64,000 nucleotides of DNA from Myxococcus fulvus (lineage in GTDB: Bacteria; Myxococcota; Myxococcia; Myxococcales; Myxococcaceae): positions 186,001 through 250,000 of the forward strand of contig NZ_FOIB01000010.1 of assembly GCF_900111765.1 (NCBI RefSeq), in the 5' to 3' direction. Below are positions 26,601-34,271 of the stretch, one piece after another. The first letter of the stretch is position 1, and the number at the start of each line of letters is the position of its first letter. The translations under genes and the position numbers were made by a program. The notes under the pieces are model-generated. The model was not told the origin of the DNA. It saw nothing but the letters and a program-made list of their open reading frames with translations, and did no database searches.

Positions 26601-29600
26601 GTGCCCGGCGTCATCGCCGTGTCCTGGCTCCAGACCTGGCTGAACGTCGGACGCCCGAAGCCGTCGAAGTCGCTGATGGACTTCACGCCGTCCGGCGACG
26701 TGGAGGAGAGGACCAGCCCCATGCCGGGCTCCCAGCGGCGCGTGGCGGTGTGCCCCAGCCCGTTCGTGAAGGAGATGGGGAAGACGCCGTCCGGGCCATA
26801 TTGGAGGGTGAGGTTGCGGTCATTGCCCTCGGCGTCCGACACCTGGAGGGCCGTCGCGTTGCCGAAGCTGTCGTACCCATGGCGCGTGGTGTAGCGGTAC
26901 TCGGCCTGGGTGGGCTCCACCGTGACGACGTCGGGCTCGCCCGTGGCGGTGTACGTGGTCTGCACGGTGCGCGTCCTGGCCTCCGGCAGGGCGCCGGGGA
27001 GCCGATGGGTGACCTTCTCCTCAGTCACCAGGCCCAGCTGCCAGACGCCCAGCCGGTGGTCGTACTTCAGGTCGGTCTCGTAGCGCGCGCCGGATTTCAC
27101 GTCCTCCGAGTAGAAGCGCGTCGGGAAGCCCAGCTCGTCATAGTCGTGGGTGTAGTTCGGGTCCTGGGCGTCGGGGAACGCGGAGTACCCCTTCCGGGTG
27201 TGCTTCAGCGGGAGGATGCCTTGCTGCGCATCCGCGTGGGCCATGTCCGCGAACTGCGCGGGCGTCAGCGCCGTCCAGGACAGCCCACCATAGGTCCAGA
27301 GCCAGGAGTCGAACTGCTCGAAGGCCCGCACCTCCGTGGAGCGCGTCAGGGAGGAGAAGAAGTAGGACGCGCACAGGCTCTGGTCGTACTGGTAGCCGCA
27401 GGGGCCGAACCAGTTGGGGGTGACCTGCCAGTCCGGGTCCCCATGGAAATCCGCCCGGGGGACGAACGTGTATTGGTTCTCGGTGAGGACGGCGAGCGCG
27501 CCGTCCTGGGTGTCGATCTGTTTGCGCAGGGAGAGGGATTGGCGAAGCTTTCCGGCATGGGGGGCGACCCGGCCGTTGTGGTTGATGTTCGCGCTGCGCG
27601 TCGAATACGTCTCGAGGCGCAGGTCCGTGAAGTCCTTGGGCGGCGCGTCAGGGCCCGTGGCTCCGTCGTCCTTGACGTTGCGATGCTCGAAGCCCAGGAA
27701 CTGGTGCCCCTGGAGCAGCTGCTGCGCGTTCTTGTAGAAGTAATCGGTCTTCCGCGAGCCGACCGTCGGAGAGATGCCCATGGGTGAAAGCAGGCTCGAG
27801 ACCAGGGAACGGGTGTCGAAGACCCGTCGGCTGTCCACGGCATCCTCCAGCCCGGGGAACGGGACGAAGGCCTCGCGGTAGATGTTCGGGTCGGACATGG
27901 GCTTGTAGAGCGCCATCCAGCTCGCGCCGTTGCCGTTGGTGAGGCGCTGCATCAGGTCGGGGACGTCGCCCTGGCGGACGTGGAAGTCGAGCAGCCAGGG
28001 GTCGTTGAGCGGGTCGCTGTCGTTGTCGGGGTTGCGGCTGCGCACCATCACGTCGAGCAGGCCGTCGGCGTTGTAGTCGCCGAGCGACAGGGCGCGCTCG
28101 TCCATCGTCCAGGGCAAGGGCGGCAGCGTGGTCATGCTCCACTCGAGCGTGCCTCCGCCCTGGCGCGGGTATTCGATGATCATGGGCTGGGCGTTGCTGT
28201 CCTGCGGGGCGCCGTTGCGAATCAAGAGTTCGTCGCTGCCGTCACGGTCCCAGTCGACGAGGTGCGCGGACAGGAACTGTCCATGGAACGACGTGGCGCC
28301 CAGCGTCTGCATCCAGTCATGGCTGCGCACGAAGAAGCCGCCGATGTTGAGCCACACCTCGATGCGCCCCGCCCACGCCGCGCCCACGTCGGGGAGCAGC
28401 GCGCCGCCCTCCGGGTTCACGAAGGGGCTCAGCCCGTTGGACTCGAGCGTGGCCTCGGACTCGAAGCGGACCACGTCCGGGAACCCGTCGCCGTTGATGT
28501 CACCGACCTTGTCCGCGCCGAAGCCATTGCCCCGGCACAGCGCGCCGTACTGGTCCAGGCAGGCGCGGTTGCCGCCGTTGCCCGCGTGCAGGCGCTGGTA
28601 GTAGTCGAACGGCAGGCCCGTGTTGCGGGTGTAGAAGTCCGACTCGGTGGTGTGCTGGCCGAGGTTCGTGTGGAAGATGAGGGCCTGGTAGGTCCTGCCT
28701 CGCAGCTGCGACGGGCTGAACCAGGAGCCGTTCACCCACAGGGGAGGCCAGTGGCCGGGCTGTGAGGCGAGGTTGCCACCGACGGGGTTGTAGCCTTCGA
28801 TGGTCAGCAGGTTGTCCGTGCCGTCGCCGTCGAAATCCATGACGTGGATCTTGTCCAGGGCGGAGCAGGGGTGGGTCGTCAGCGTCAGCGGCGTGAAGGT
28901 GTAGGGATTGAGGTAGCTCCTGTTCTCCAGATAGACCCAGTGCCCCTGATACAGGGCCGAACCCTCCAGCCCCGGGGGCAGCGTTCCGGAGCCGTTCTTC
29001 GGGTCGAAATAGCGGCTGCGGTCGTCGTTCTCGACGCACACCATCAGGTCCGAGAGCCCGTCGCCGTTGAAGTCGCCCGGGGCCACCAGCAAGGCGGTGC
29101 GGGAGTAGGGGATGTACGCGCCCGCGGTGGCGAAGCCCTGGGGCAGTCCCGGGGTCTGCTTCAGGACCTGGAGCCCCTGGGCGAAGCCCCACATCATGGG
29201 GAGGTCCGCGTACTCACCCATGGGCACCAGGACGTCCGTGCGGTCGTCGCCGTCCAGCTCGAAGGTCGCGCTGGAGAGCGTGTCCCCGGGCAGCAGGTAG
29301 GTGTTGCAGTTCTTGGTGTAATCACAGACCTCGACCGGGGTCTGCGGAATCGGCTGCGGCGCCCTCACGGGGATGCCGGTGTCGACGATGCTCGACTCCT
29401 GAGGCGACGGACGGATGGCCCAGAAGCTCCAGTTCTGCCCCTGGCCACCGCCCTCCCACCAGGGCGCCACCAGGATGTCCGTGGTCCCGTCCTGGTTGCC
29501 GTCGAGCTCGAGCAGCTGGAAGACGGCCTCGTGGTCCTGCTCGGGGATGCCGTGCACGGGGAAGAGCTTCTGGTCGAAGGCGAAGTCGCCCGCCTTGTCG

Positions 29601-30664
29601 TCCAGGAGGATGTTCCCGGAGTAGCCCCCGGCCTGCCAGGTGAACTCGGTGGCGCGCTTGCACACCGGCGCGCCGCTCTCCTGGACGCACTCCTGGAGGC
29701 TCTGGAGCAGGGAGCGCTTCGTCGTCGACATGTTGTTGGCGTAGGTGAAGACATACTGTCTCACCAGGCGCTGGCCCTCGGTCGCGATGGCGGATGGGGC
29801 GAACGTCGAGATGCCCTTGAGCCGGAAGGAGTGACGGTAGCGGGTCATCGAGAAGAAGCCGTTGAAGACCTCGTGCTCCGGCAGGCGCTCGTACTGGAAG
29901 GTGACGCGGCGGGTGTTGTTGACGTACCGGATTTCAGTCAACCGGTGGTCCAGGCGAGAGTGGGTGCCCAGCGGGTCGGTGAAGTTGTCGGTGAAGGCAT
30001 AGTGGTACGTCATCACGTTGCCGTGCGGGTCCCGGACCCGGGTCAGCTTCCATTCGTACGGCAGCTTGATGGCGCCCCCCGTGGGGTCCATGTCGAAGCT
30101 GTAGACGCGGCTCGGGTCATCCGTGCCGTAGAAGTGGCTGGAGCCGTCCGGCAGTTGCAGCTCGAAGCCGGGCAGGCCGTCGGATGAGGCCTTCGCGAGG
30201 ACGCGGCTGCCGTCGTCGTTGTACTTGCGGTAGACGCGGCCCACCTTGAGGCTGTTCTCCATGCCGATGAGCCGCATGCCATCCAGACAGAACCAGTCCG
30301 CCGGGAACTGGGGTGGGCTCTCGTTCGCCTCGTCCCGGAAGGTGATGGGGTGGAGCGTGGCGTCGTCGCTCATGATGCGGCCACAGCGCTTGATGCTCGA
30401 GGTGGCGGCGAGCGAGAAGCCCACGCCGAGCTCTCCGTTCTCGGTGTGGCTGCTGTAGTTGACGCTGAGGGAAGGGGACAGGGCCCCGATGCCGGGAGGG
30501 ACCTGGAGGGGAATCGAGGTCACGGCCTGGCCTGTCGCCGTCACGGCGAGGGCTCCGCCCGTGTTGCCCGTGGGGGCTGTCTGACTCAGGTGGCCATCCG
30601 GGCTGTTGGCGCTGGCCGCTCCGATGGCCAGGAGCACGGGTAAGAGGAACAAGGGGTGTCTCAT
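23630..30664 (-). CDS. Giant SpvB / FG-GAP / RHS-repeat protein, candidate polymorphic toxin
   Basis: 2344 aa with a Sec signal peptide (LFLLPVLLAIGAASA). Residues about 25-250 are a SpvB/TcaC-like N-terminal domain (SLSVNYSSHTENGELGVGFSL). About 370-900 hold FG-GAP/VCBS repeats (D.NGDG..D..V). About 1100-2030 are RHS/YD repeats (YD..GR, YEYDDLGRP) ending in the RHS core GRFISPDP...NRYSYAWNNPVSVTDPTGL. The last 300 residues are a separate tip: Gly/Ser/Pro spacer, a highly charged coiled coil (AREEKAREERAIRQKEQARE) and two hydrophobic segments. In toxin complexes and RHS toxins the repeats form a shell enclosing the C-terminal toxin. No known toxin motif is visible in the tip, and no immunity gene follows, since the downstream gene converges. 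Confidence 0.9.
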   Translation of the reverse strand: MRHPLFLLPVLLAIGAASANSPDGHLSQTAPTGNTGGALAVTATGQAVTSIPLQVPPGIGALSPSLSVNYSSHTENGELGVGFSLAATSSIKRCGRIMSDDATLHPITFRDEANESPPQFPADWFCLDGMRLIGMENSLKVGRVYRKYNDDGSRVLAKASSDGLPGFELQLPDGSSHFYGTDDPSRVYSFDMDPTGGAIKLPYEWKLTRVRDPHGNVMTYHYAFTDNFTDPLGTHSRLDHRLTEIRYVNNTRRVTFQYERLPEHEVFNGFFSMTRYRHSFRLKGISTFAPSAIATEGQRLVRQYVFTYANNMSTTKRSLLQSLQECVQESGAPVCKRATEFTWQAGGYSGNILLDDKAGDFAFDQKLFPVHGIPEQDHEAVFQLLELDGNQDGTTDILVAPWWEGGGQGQNWSFWAIRPSPQESSIVDTGIPVRAPQPIPQTPVEVCDYTKNCNTYLLPGDTLSSATFELDGDDRTDVLVPMGEYADLPMMWGFAQGLQVLKQTPGLPQGFATAGAYIPYSRTALLVAPGDFNGDGLSDLMVCVENDDRSRYFDPKNGSGTLPPGLEGSALYQGHWVYLENRSYLNPYTFTPLTLTTHPCSALDKIHVMDFDGDGTDNLLTIEGYNPVGGNLASQPGHWPPLWVNGSWFSPSQLRGRTYQALIFHTNLGQHTTESDFYTRNTGLPFDYYQRLHAGNGGNRACLDQYGALCRGNGFGADKVGDINGDGFPDVVRFESEATLESNGLSPFVNPEGGALLPDVGAAWAGRIEVWLNIGGFFVRSHDWMQTLGATSFHGQFLSAHLVDWDRDGSDELLIRNGAPQDSNAQPMIIEYPRQGGGTLEWSMTTLPPLPWTMDERALSLGDYNADGLLDVMVRSRNPDNDSDPLNDPWLLDFHVRQGDVPDLMQRLTNGNGASWMALYKPMSDPNIYREAFVPFPGLEDAVDSRRVFDTRSLVSSLLSPMGISPTVGSRKTDYFYKNAQQLLQGHQFLGFEHRNVKDDGATGPDAPPKDFTDLRLETYSTRSANINHNGRVAPHAGKLRQSLSLRKQIDTQDGALAVLTENQYTFVPRADFHGDPDWQVTPNWFGPCGYQYDQSLCASYFFSSLTRSTEVRAFEQFDSWLWTYGGLSWTALTPAQFADMAHADAQQGILPLKHTRKGYSAFPDAQDPNYTHDYDELGFPTRFYSEDVKSGARYETDLKYDHRLGVWQLGLVTEEKVTHRLPGALPEARTRTVQTTYTATGEPDVVTVEPTQAEYRYTTRHGYDSFGNATALQVSDAEGNDRNLTLQYGPDGVFPISFTNGLGHTATRRWEPGMGLVLSSTSPDGVKSISDFDGFGRPTFSQVWSQDTAMTPGTSITYEPLAFMPPRVIIEAPGLGTSETTFDNLGRPVQSVSKGFKGQYEVFNYAQYDDRGRLVRVSQPAKTGESALWTHLTYDVRGRLIERATPGDIEGVIKTRWIHEGLKTTQIDPDGNQTWLLSDTRGNVVRSADGHKADAPGTATEMCYRYGHFEGLNRLEPCTPTALRAPTQFVLDLYNRRLAMNEKQTGLQTFDYDPLGQLRSSVDAEGQTLQYEYDDLGRPITILDSEGGSTTWAYDVSRPGFLHQSVSRDGHAKTHVYDVFGRPSATDWTINGEVFRMQTFYDAFGRPQSLRYPTNLTVGMQYDDFGNLLRLTGFDNASVGFPLWEQLQADPYGGVHEALFGNGVVTTRTFDANTGRLESIRSVLHPQGAATTVQDLRLEWTKAMDLRKRLDALNDQSESFRYDAKHQLLGTQAKKGAVTQDATFAYDAFGNLLDRPDVGAYTYQDERLQTAGTTAFWYNDNGALIARSVNGINTALTHDPHGRVTSIFSLPTYELKFGYDAEGERVRRFDAQSGLETLTLGGWYRRERNVNTPLTPARHTHLVKVGTETIAELSRTYNGQGGIVTSTQHFLLPDELGSTAVVTDHTGAVVERRSYTAWGQPRNPLDWTQSTLFSTASLVTQGFTGHEGRDDGGFTFMRGRMYDASVGRFISPDPIVQAPFMLADLNRYSYAWNNPVSVTDPTGLCEKGGGDWSGPGVSGGAGMAFPFSIPWGCGAGTGSSDSIIPEHGGDGGPGSGGGGGGNGSPSLTPGNPEHEYAQSNPSVASVPVPSGEAAAGPVQVQRDTSSSKRQRKASAALALARLAYELTRSVYDQSIAQARMEESMRGLTFDFERFDERVLQLRSAAHQLSAREEKAREERAIRQKEQARERRRFNRKFAHGARWATLGLALASATSPWALLAFGFGVAGVEVSVGTQIITQDSSQFSTASTAAGTAGTLADGAAALRPFARFAGMLGRFGLRMTIYGYVQFASEETMELLTPSE

Positions 30665-30671
30665 CGAGGAG

Positions 30672-30705
30672 TCTCCATGCCCCCGGGGGGTGGGGGGTGT
30701 GGAGA
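30672..30705 (-). promoter_or_regulatory. Hairpin covering the RHS gene's Shine-Dalgarno
   Basis: On the minus strand TCTCCA-CA-CCCCC(C)...GGGGG-CA-TGGAGA folds into 6 bp, a 2x2 internal loop and 5 bp of G:C. The right arm contains GGAG, 8 nt before the ATG at 30664, so the ribosome site would be buried. Confidence 0.35.
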
Positions 30706-30835
30706 TGACGCGGAAGGGGGGCGAACTCCCTCACCCGCCCGCGTCGCTTCGCTCGGCTGTCATCCAGGTGGTGTAGGGTCCTGGGCGCAGAGGTCGACGA
30801 CCCTGCCTCGATGCATTCAGTGAGGAAGAGACGCC

Positions 30836-31210
30836 ATGTCTGGAGACGCGCCGAAGAAGGAAGCCGCCGAGACCATCGTGGACCGGCTCAAGCGGGTGGA
30901 GTCCGTCCTGCCTCCCGAAGGGCAGGCGTACCATGTCCTCGAGGCGCAGAATGACGCGGGGGAGCGCGCCGGGCTGTGGATGACCGGGCCCAAGGGCGGC
31001 ATCCCCGTGTTCCAGAGTCGGGAGGCGGCGACCGAGGCGCTCCGGTTCGTCCCCTCGCCGCAGGCGCTCGGGTACGACGCGGCCGCCGTGCGCTGGGCGG
31101 TGCACTCCCTGTCGTCCGATGAGTTCCGCAACCTGTTCCTCAACCCGGGCCTGACGCTCTTCGTCGTCCACTCGATGAACGACTCCGGCATCGAGGCCCA
31201 GCCGCTGTGA
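30836..31210 (+). CDS. Hypothetical protein, 124 aa
   Basis: ATG with a GAGGAAGAG ribosome site. It is a soluble protein without signal peptide or membrane segment. Visible stretches include ETIVDRLKRVESVLPPEGQAYHVLEAQ, given here as helix-forming residues about 11-38, then a short beta-rich centre (AGLWMTGPKGGIPVFQSR) and a helical C-terminus. I do not recognise the family. It is divergent from the RHS gene and ends one base before the cyclase stop. A role as RHS immunity protein is conceivable but unusual, because immunity genes normally lie downstream of the toxin tip. Confidence 0.7.
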   Translation: MSGDAPKKEAAETIVDRLKRVESVLPPEGQAYHVLEAQNDAGERAGLWMTGPKGGIPVFQSREAATEALRFVPSPQALGYDAAAVRWAVHSLSSDEFRNLFLNPGLTLFVVHSMNDSGIEAQPL

Positions 31211-31211
31211 G

Positions 31212-33182
31212 CTAGGGCGTCAGGGTCCCCGTCTCCAGGGGCGGCAGCGTGAGCACCTGGATGGGTGGGAAGAGGCGGCGCTGCGTCCGCTCCGCGAGCG
31301 ACAGGGCCCACAGCGGGAAGGTGCGCAGGTAGGTGTCGTAGTGGATGCCGCCGGTGCGGTTGTAGATGCCCGCCAGCGGCTCCCGGGGCCAGCGGCCATC
31401 CGCGCCCTGCCGCGCGCGCAGCCACGCCACGCCCCGGCGGGTGGACTTCGAATCGGCCTCGCCGCAGGCGAAGAGCGCCAGCAGCGCCCACGACGTCGTC
31501 ACCGCGTGGCCGGTGACTCCCTCCACCCAGCGCCGCTCCCAGCAGCTCTGGAGGGTCTCACTCCAGGCGCCGTCCTCGCGCTGGTGCTCCTCGAGGAAGC
31601 GCACGGCCCGGCGCAGCGCCGGGTCCGCCCGCGTGGCGCCACCGGCCACCAGGCCCGACACCGCGAACCACGTGCCATAGCTGAAGCACACGCCCCACGA
31701 GCCCTCCCAGCTCCCGTCCCCGCGCTGCGTGCGCCGCAGGTAGTCCAGGCCCCGGGTGATGGCGTCCTCCACCGGAGCCTCGGGCTGGACCTTCTTCCAG
31801 GCGACGAGGGCCTGGACACACGAGGACGTGCACTCGACGTAGCTGATGTCCACCATGATGTTGGCGAACACGTCCGAGGCGTTGAGGCGCTCGAGCCAGG
31901 GCGGGGCCCGCGTCGGCTCATAGGTGGCCCAGCCTCCGTCGCGGTTCTGCAGCGAGAGGATGAAGTCCACGGCCTGGGCCAGTCGCTCGCGCGGCACGCG
32001 ATTGAGCCCCAGCGGCTCCAGCAGCAGACACGCCTTCACGGCCTCCCCGGTGCAGTCGCTGATGGGCCAGCCGTGCTCGCGGGTGCTGAAGGGCCAGGCG
32101 CCCCGGCTCGGGTGGCGGTAGAAGCGCTCGGGGTGGGGCGAGTCCTCGCGCACCTGCTGTGCCTCCACGAAGCGGCCCGCGCGCGCGAGCGCCTCCCTTG
32201 CGTGGTCCGCGCCCGAGGCCACCAGCGCCTGGATGGCGAAGGTGGTGTCCCAGAGCTGCGAGGAGTTGTAGCTGTTGAGCGCGAGGCCCTCGGGCGTGGG
32301 CTGCAGATAGGTGGGCAGCTTCGCGAGGTGGGCGCGCACCTCGGGGCCGTCGGGCTTCTCCAGGTGCCAGACCACGGTGTCGAGCATCTTGTTGATGAAG
32401 GCGATGCACAGGAAGTTCGTGGCCTCGTCCTCGCCGCGAATCTGCGCCAGCGACTCCGCCATCGCCCGGGCCCGCAGGCGCTTGGAGTGCAGCCGCTCGT
32501 AGAGCCCGAGCACGCGGCTGGCGGCGCGCAGCCAGACACTGCGGGGCGTGTACGCGTCGGTGTCGGCCACCCGCTGGCGCGCCGCCTTCCAGTCCACGGA
32601 CTCGTAGGGCTCGGGATACAGCTCGCGCCGCAGCTCGGCCAGCAGGGGCGTCTGTCTCACGCGCGCCTTGCGCCCGTAGAGCCAGCCCATGGGCAGGTAC
32701 ACCATGCGGCAGTGGCACCACATCCTGGAGGGATGGAACGGCAGCGCCTTCGGCAGCAGCCACAGCTCCGGTGGGGTGGGGGTGAGTCCGTCGTATTCGT
32801 AGAGGCCCAGCAGCGCGAGGACGGCCTTGCCCCAGGAGCCGCTGCCCAACGGTCCACCCCGAGGCAGGAACCAGGCGCGCGCGCGAGCGAGGTCCGCGTC
32901 CTTGGCGTCGACGCCGAGCAGCCGCTGCGCCACGTAGTTGAGCACCGAGGTGAAGACCTGGCTCGGCGCGCCCGGCGAGAGCCCCCAGCCACCGTCCGCG
33001 TTCTGGTGGGCGCGGATGTTCGCGAGCAGCCCGTCCCGGTGGCCTGGGTCCGGGGCCCGGTCCATCGCGTACAGCCCGATGAGGTACAGCGGGCTCAGGA
33101 AGAGCGGGCCGCTGTAGTCACCCTTCCAGGAGCCATCCGCCTCCTGGGTCCGCACCAGCACCTCTCGCGCCTGTCGCGTCAT
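31212..33182 (-). CDS. Oxidosqualene cyclase, predicted cycloartenol synthase
   Basis: 656 aa from the ATG at 33182, overlapping the squalene synthase stop (ATGA). QW repeats are scattered throughout (QEADGSWKGDYSGPLFL, QNADGGWG, QNRDGGWATYEP, QRGDGSWEGSWGV). The protonating motif is DCTGE (376-380; usually DCTAE). Three positions that separate cycloartenol from lanosterol synthases all match the cycloartenol type: Tyr305 (SYNSSQLWD), His370 and Ile374 (EHGWPISDC), corresponding to Tyr410, His477 and Ile481 of Arabidopsis CAS1. It cyclises 2,3-oxidosqualene at the membrane. Cycloartenol production is known in the myxobacterium Stigmatella aurantiaca. Squalene synthase is cotranscribed and squalene epoxidase is divergent next door. 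Confidence 0.93.
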   Translation of the reverse strand: MTRQAREVLVRTQEADGSWKGDYSGPLFLSPLYLIGLYAMDRAPDPGHRDGLLANIRAHQNADGGWGLSPGAPSQVFTSVLNYVAQRLLGVDAKDADLARARAWFLPRGGPLGSGSWGKAVLALLGLYEYDGLTPTPPELWLLPKALPFHPSRMWCHCRMVYLPMGWLYGRKARVRQTPLLAELRRELYPEPYESVDWKAARQRVADTDAYTPRSVWLRAASRVLGLYERLHSKRLRARAMAESLAQIRGEDEATNFLCIAFINKMLDTVVWHLEKPDGPEVRAHLAKLPTYLQPTPEGLALNSYNSSQLWDTTFAIQALVASGADHAREALARAGRFVEAQQVREDSPHPERFYRHPSRGAWPFSTREHGWPISDCTGEAVKACLLLEPLGLNRVPRERLAQAVDFILSLQNRDGGWATYEPTRAPPWLERLNASDVFANIMVDISYVECTSSCVQALVAWKKVQPEAPVEDAITRGLDYLRRTQRGDGSWEGSWGVCFSYGTWFAVSGLVAGGATRADPALRRAVRFLEEHQREDGAWSETLQSCWERRWVEGVTGHAVTTSWALLALFACGEADSKSTRRGVAWLRARQGADGRWPREPLAGIYNRTGGIHYDTYLRTFPLWALSLAERTQRRLFPPIQVLTLPPLETGTLTP

Positions 33183-34225
33183 CTCGCCGCCTCCACCTCC
33201 GAGGGCACGCGCGAGCACTCCGCGTAGAGCGCGCGCAGCGCCGAGTCCGAGGCCACCCGCTCCTGCGTGAGCAGCATGAGCCGCAGCACCACCTCCCGGC
33301 TGAGCTTCAGGGGCGTGGCGTCGAACACCGCGGGGTTGCCGTCCACGAGGTTGAGCGTCTTCACCGCGAAGAACAGGGGATAGAGGCAGAACAGCCGCAG
33401 GCCCGGCTCACTCTGCGGGAGCGCCAGCGTGTACTCGAGCGCCTCGTCCAACGCCCTGCGCGCTATCACCACCAGCTCCGAGTGCAACGCCATCGCCTGG
33501 GCGCGCAGCTCGGGGCGCGTCAGCGTCGCGGGCTCCAGGCCGTGCAGCGCCATCCGGTCCAGCGGCAGCCAGCAGCGCCCCAGGTCCAGGTCCTCGCGCA
33601 CGTCCTTCAGGATGTTGGTGAGCTGCAGTGCCTCGCCGAACATGATGGACCTGGAGCGCAGCTGCGTCCGCACGCGCTCGTCGAGGGTGGGGGCGTGCGC
33701 GATGAAGAGCTCCGTCAGCATCTCGCCCACCACGCCCGCCACGTAGTAGCAGTAGGCGAGCGTCGTCTGGAGGTCGGGCAACCCCAGCATCGACTCGCCG
33801 CCGCCGTGCCTGCGCTGAACCTGGCTCATCCCGTGGGTCATGATGCGCACGCAGCGGCGCAGGGGGGCCTGGGCCCAGGGGGGGAGCGAGGCCAGGGTCC
33901 TCAGCACGGAGACGGTCCCCGCGATGAGCTCCACCTCCGCTTCGGGCGCGGTGGGCAGGAACGCGTCTCCCGCCAGGCGGGCGAAGGCCTGGGCGCGAGC
34001 CTCCCAGCCCGGCTCCAGTCGCACCAGCTCCGCCAGCTCGGCGAACAGCGCCTCCTTCCGGTCCGCGTGGAGCTCATCCTCCACCGTGTCCGCCGTGCGC
34101 GTGAGCAGGTAGGCCACCGTGACGACCAGGTCCAGGGGCGCGGGCAACAAGGGGATGTTCAGCGCGAACGTCCGGGAGACCCGGGGGAGCATCGCTCGGC
34201 AGAACGTCTCTTCAGGGGCGACCAT
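33179..34225 (-). CDS. Squalene synthase
   Basis: 348 aa. The start at 34225 is fixed by a perfect GAGGAGG 4 nt upstream; a longer frame exists but is not needed. Two aspartate-rich motifs bind farnesyl diphosphate via magnesium: DTVED (46-50) and NILKDVREDLD (204-214). SRTFALNIPLLP and YVAGVVGEMLTELF are typical of the trans-isoprenyl head-to-head synthases. A phytoene synthase is the alternative, but the sterol neighbours (cyclase in the same operon, epoxidase divergent) settle the function. It condenses two farnesyl diphosphates and reduces to squalene. A C-terminal membrane helix may lie near residues 275-295 (RLFCLYPLFFAVKTL). Confidence 0.9.
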   Translation of the reverse strand: MVAPEETFCRAMLPRVSRTFALNIPLLPAPLDLVVTVAYLLTRTADTVEDELHADRKEALFAELAELVRLEPGWEARAQAFARLAGDAFLPTAPEAEVELIAGTVSVLRTLASLPPWAQAPLRRCVRIMTHGMSQVQRRHGGGESMLGLPDLQTTLAYCYYVAGVVGEMLTELFIAHAPTLDERVRTQLRSRSIMFGEALQLTNILKDVREDLDLGRCWLPLDRMALHGLEPATLTRPELRAQAMALHSELVVIARRALDEALEYTLALPQSEPGLRLFCLYPLFFAVKTLNLVDGNPAVFDATPLKLSREVVLRLMLLTQERVASDSALRALYAECSRVPSEVEAAR

Positions 34226-34271
34226 GGTTCCTCCTCTGCGTCGGGCCGTGTCCATGCGCAGTTGTTGCGTC

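Noticed and set aside
23810..27787. 1325-residue plus-strand frame opposite the RHS gene
   Set aside because: Low-complexity Arg/Val/Gly/Leu translation with no domain, while the minus strand encodes clear RHS repeats.
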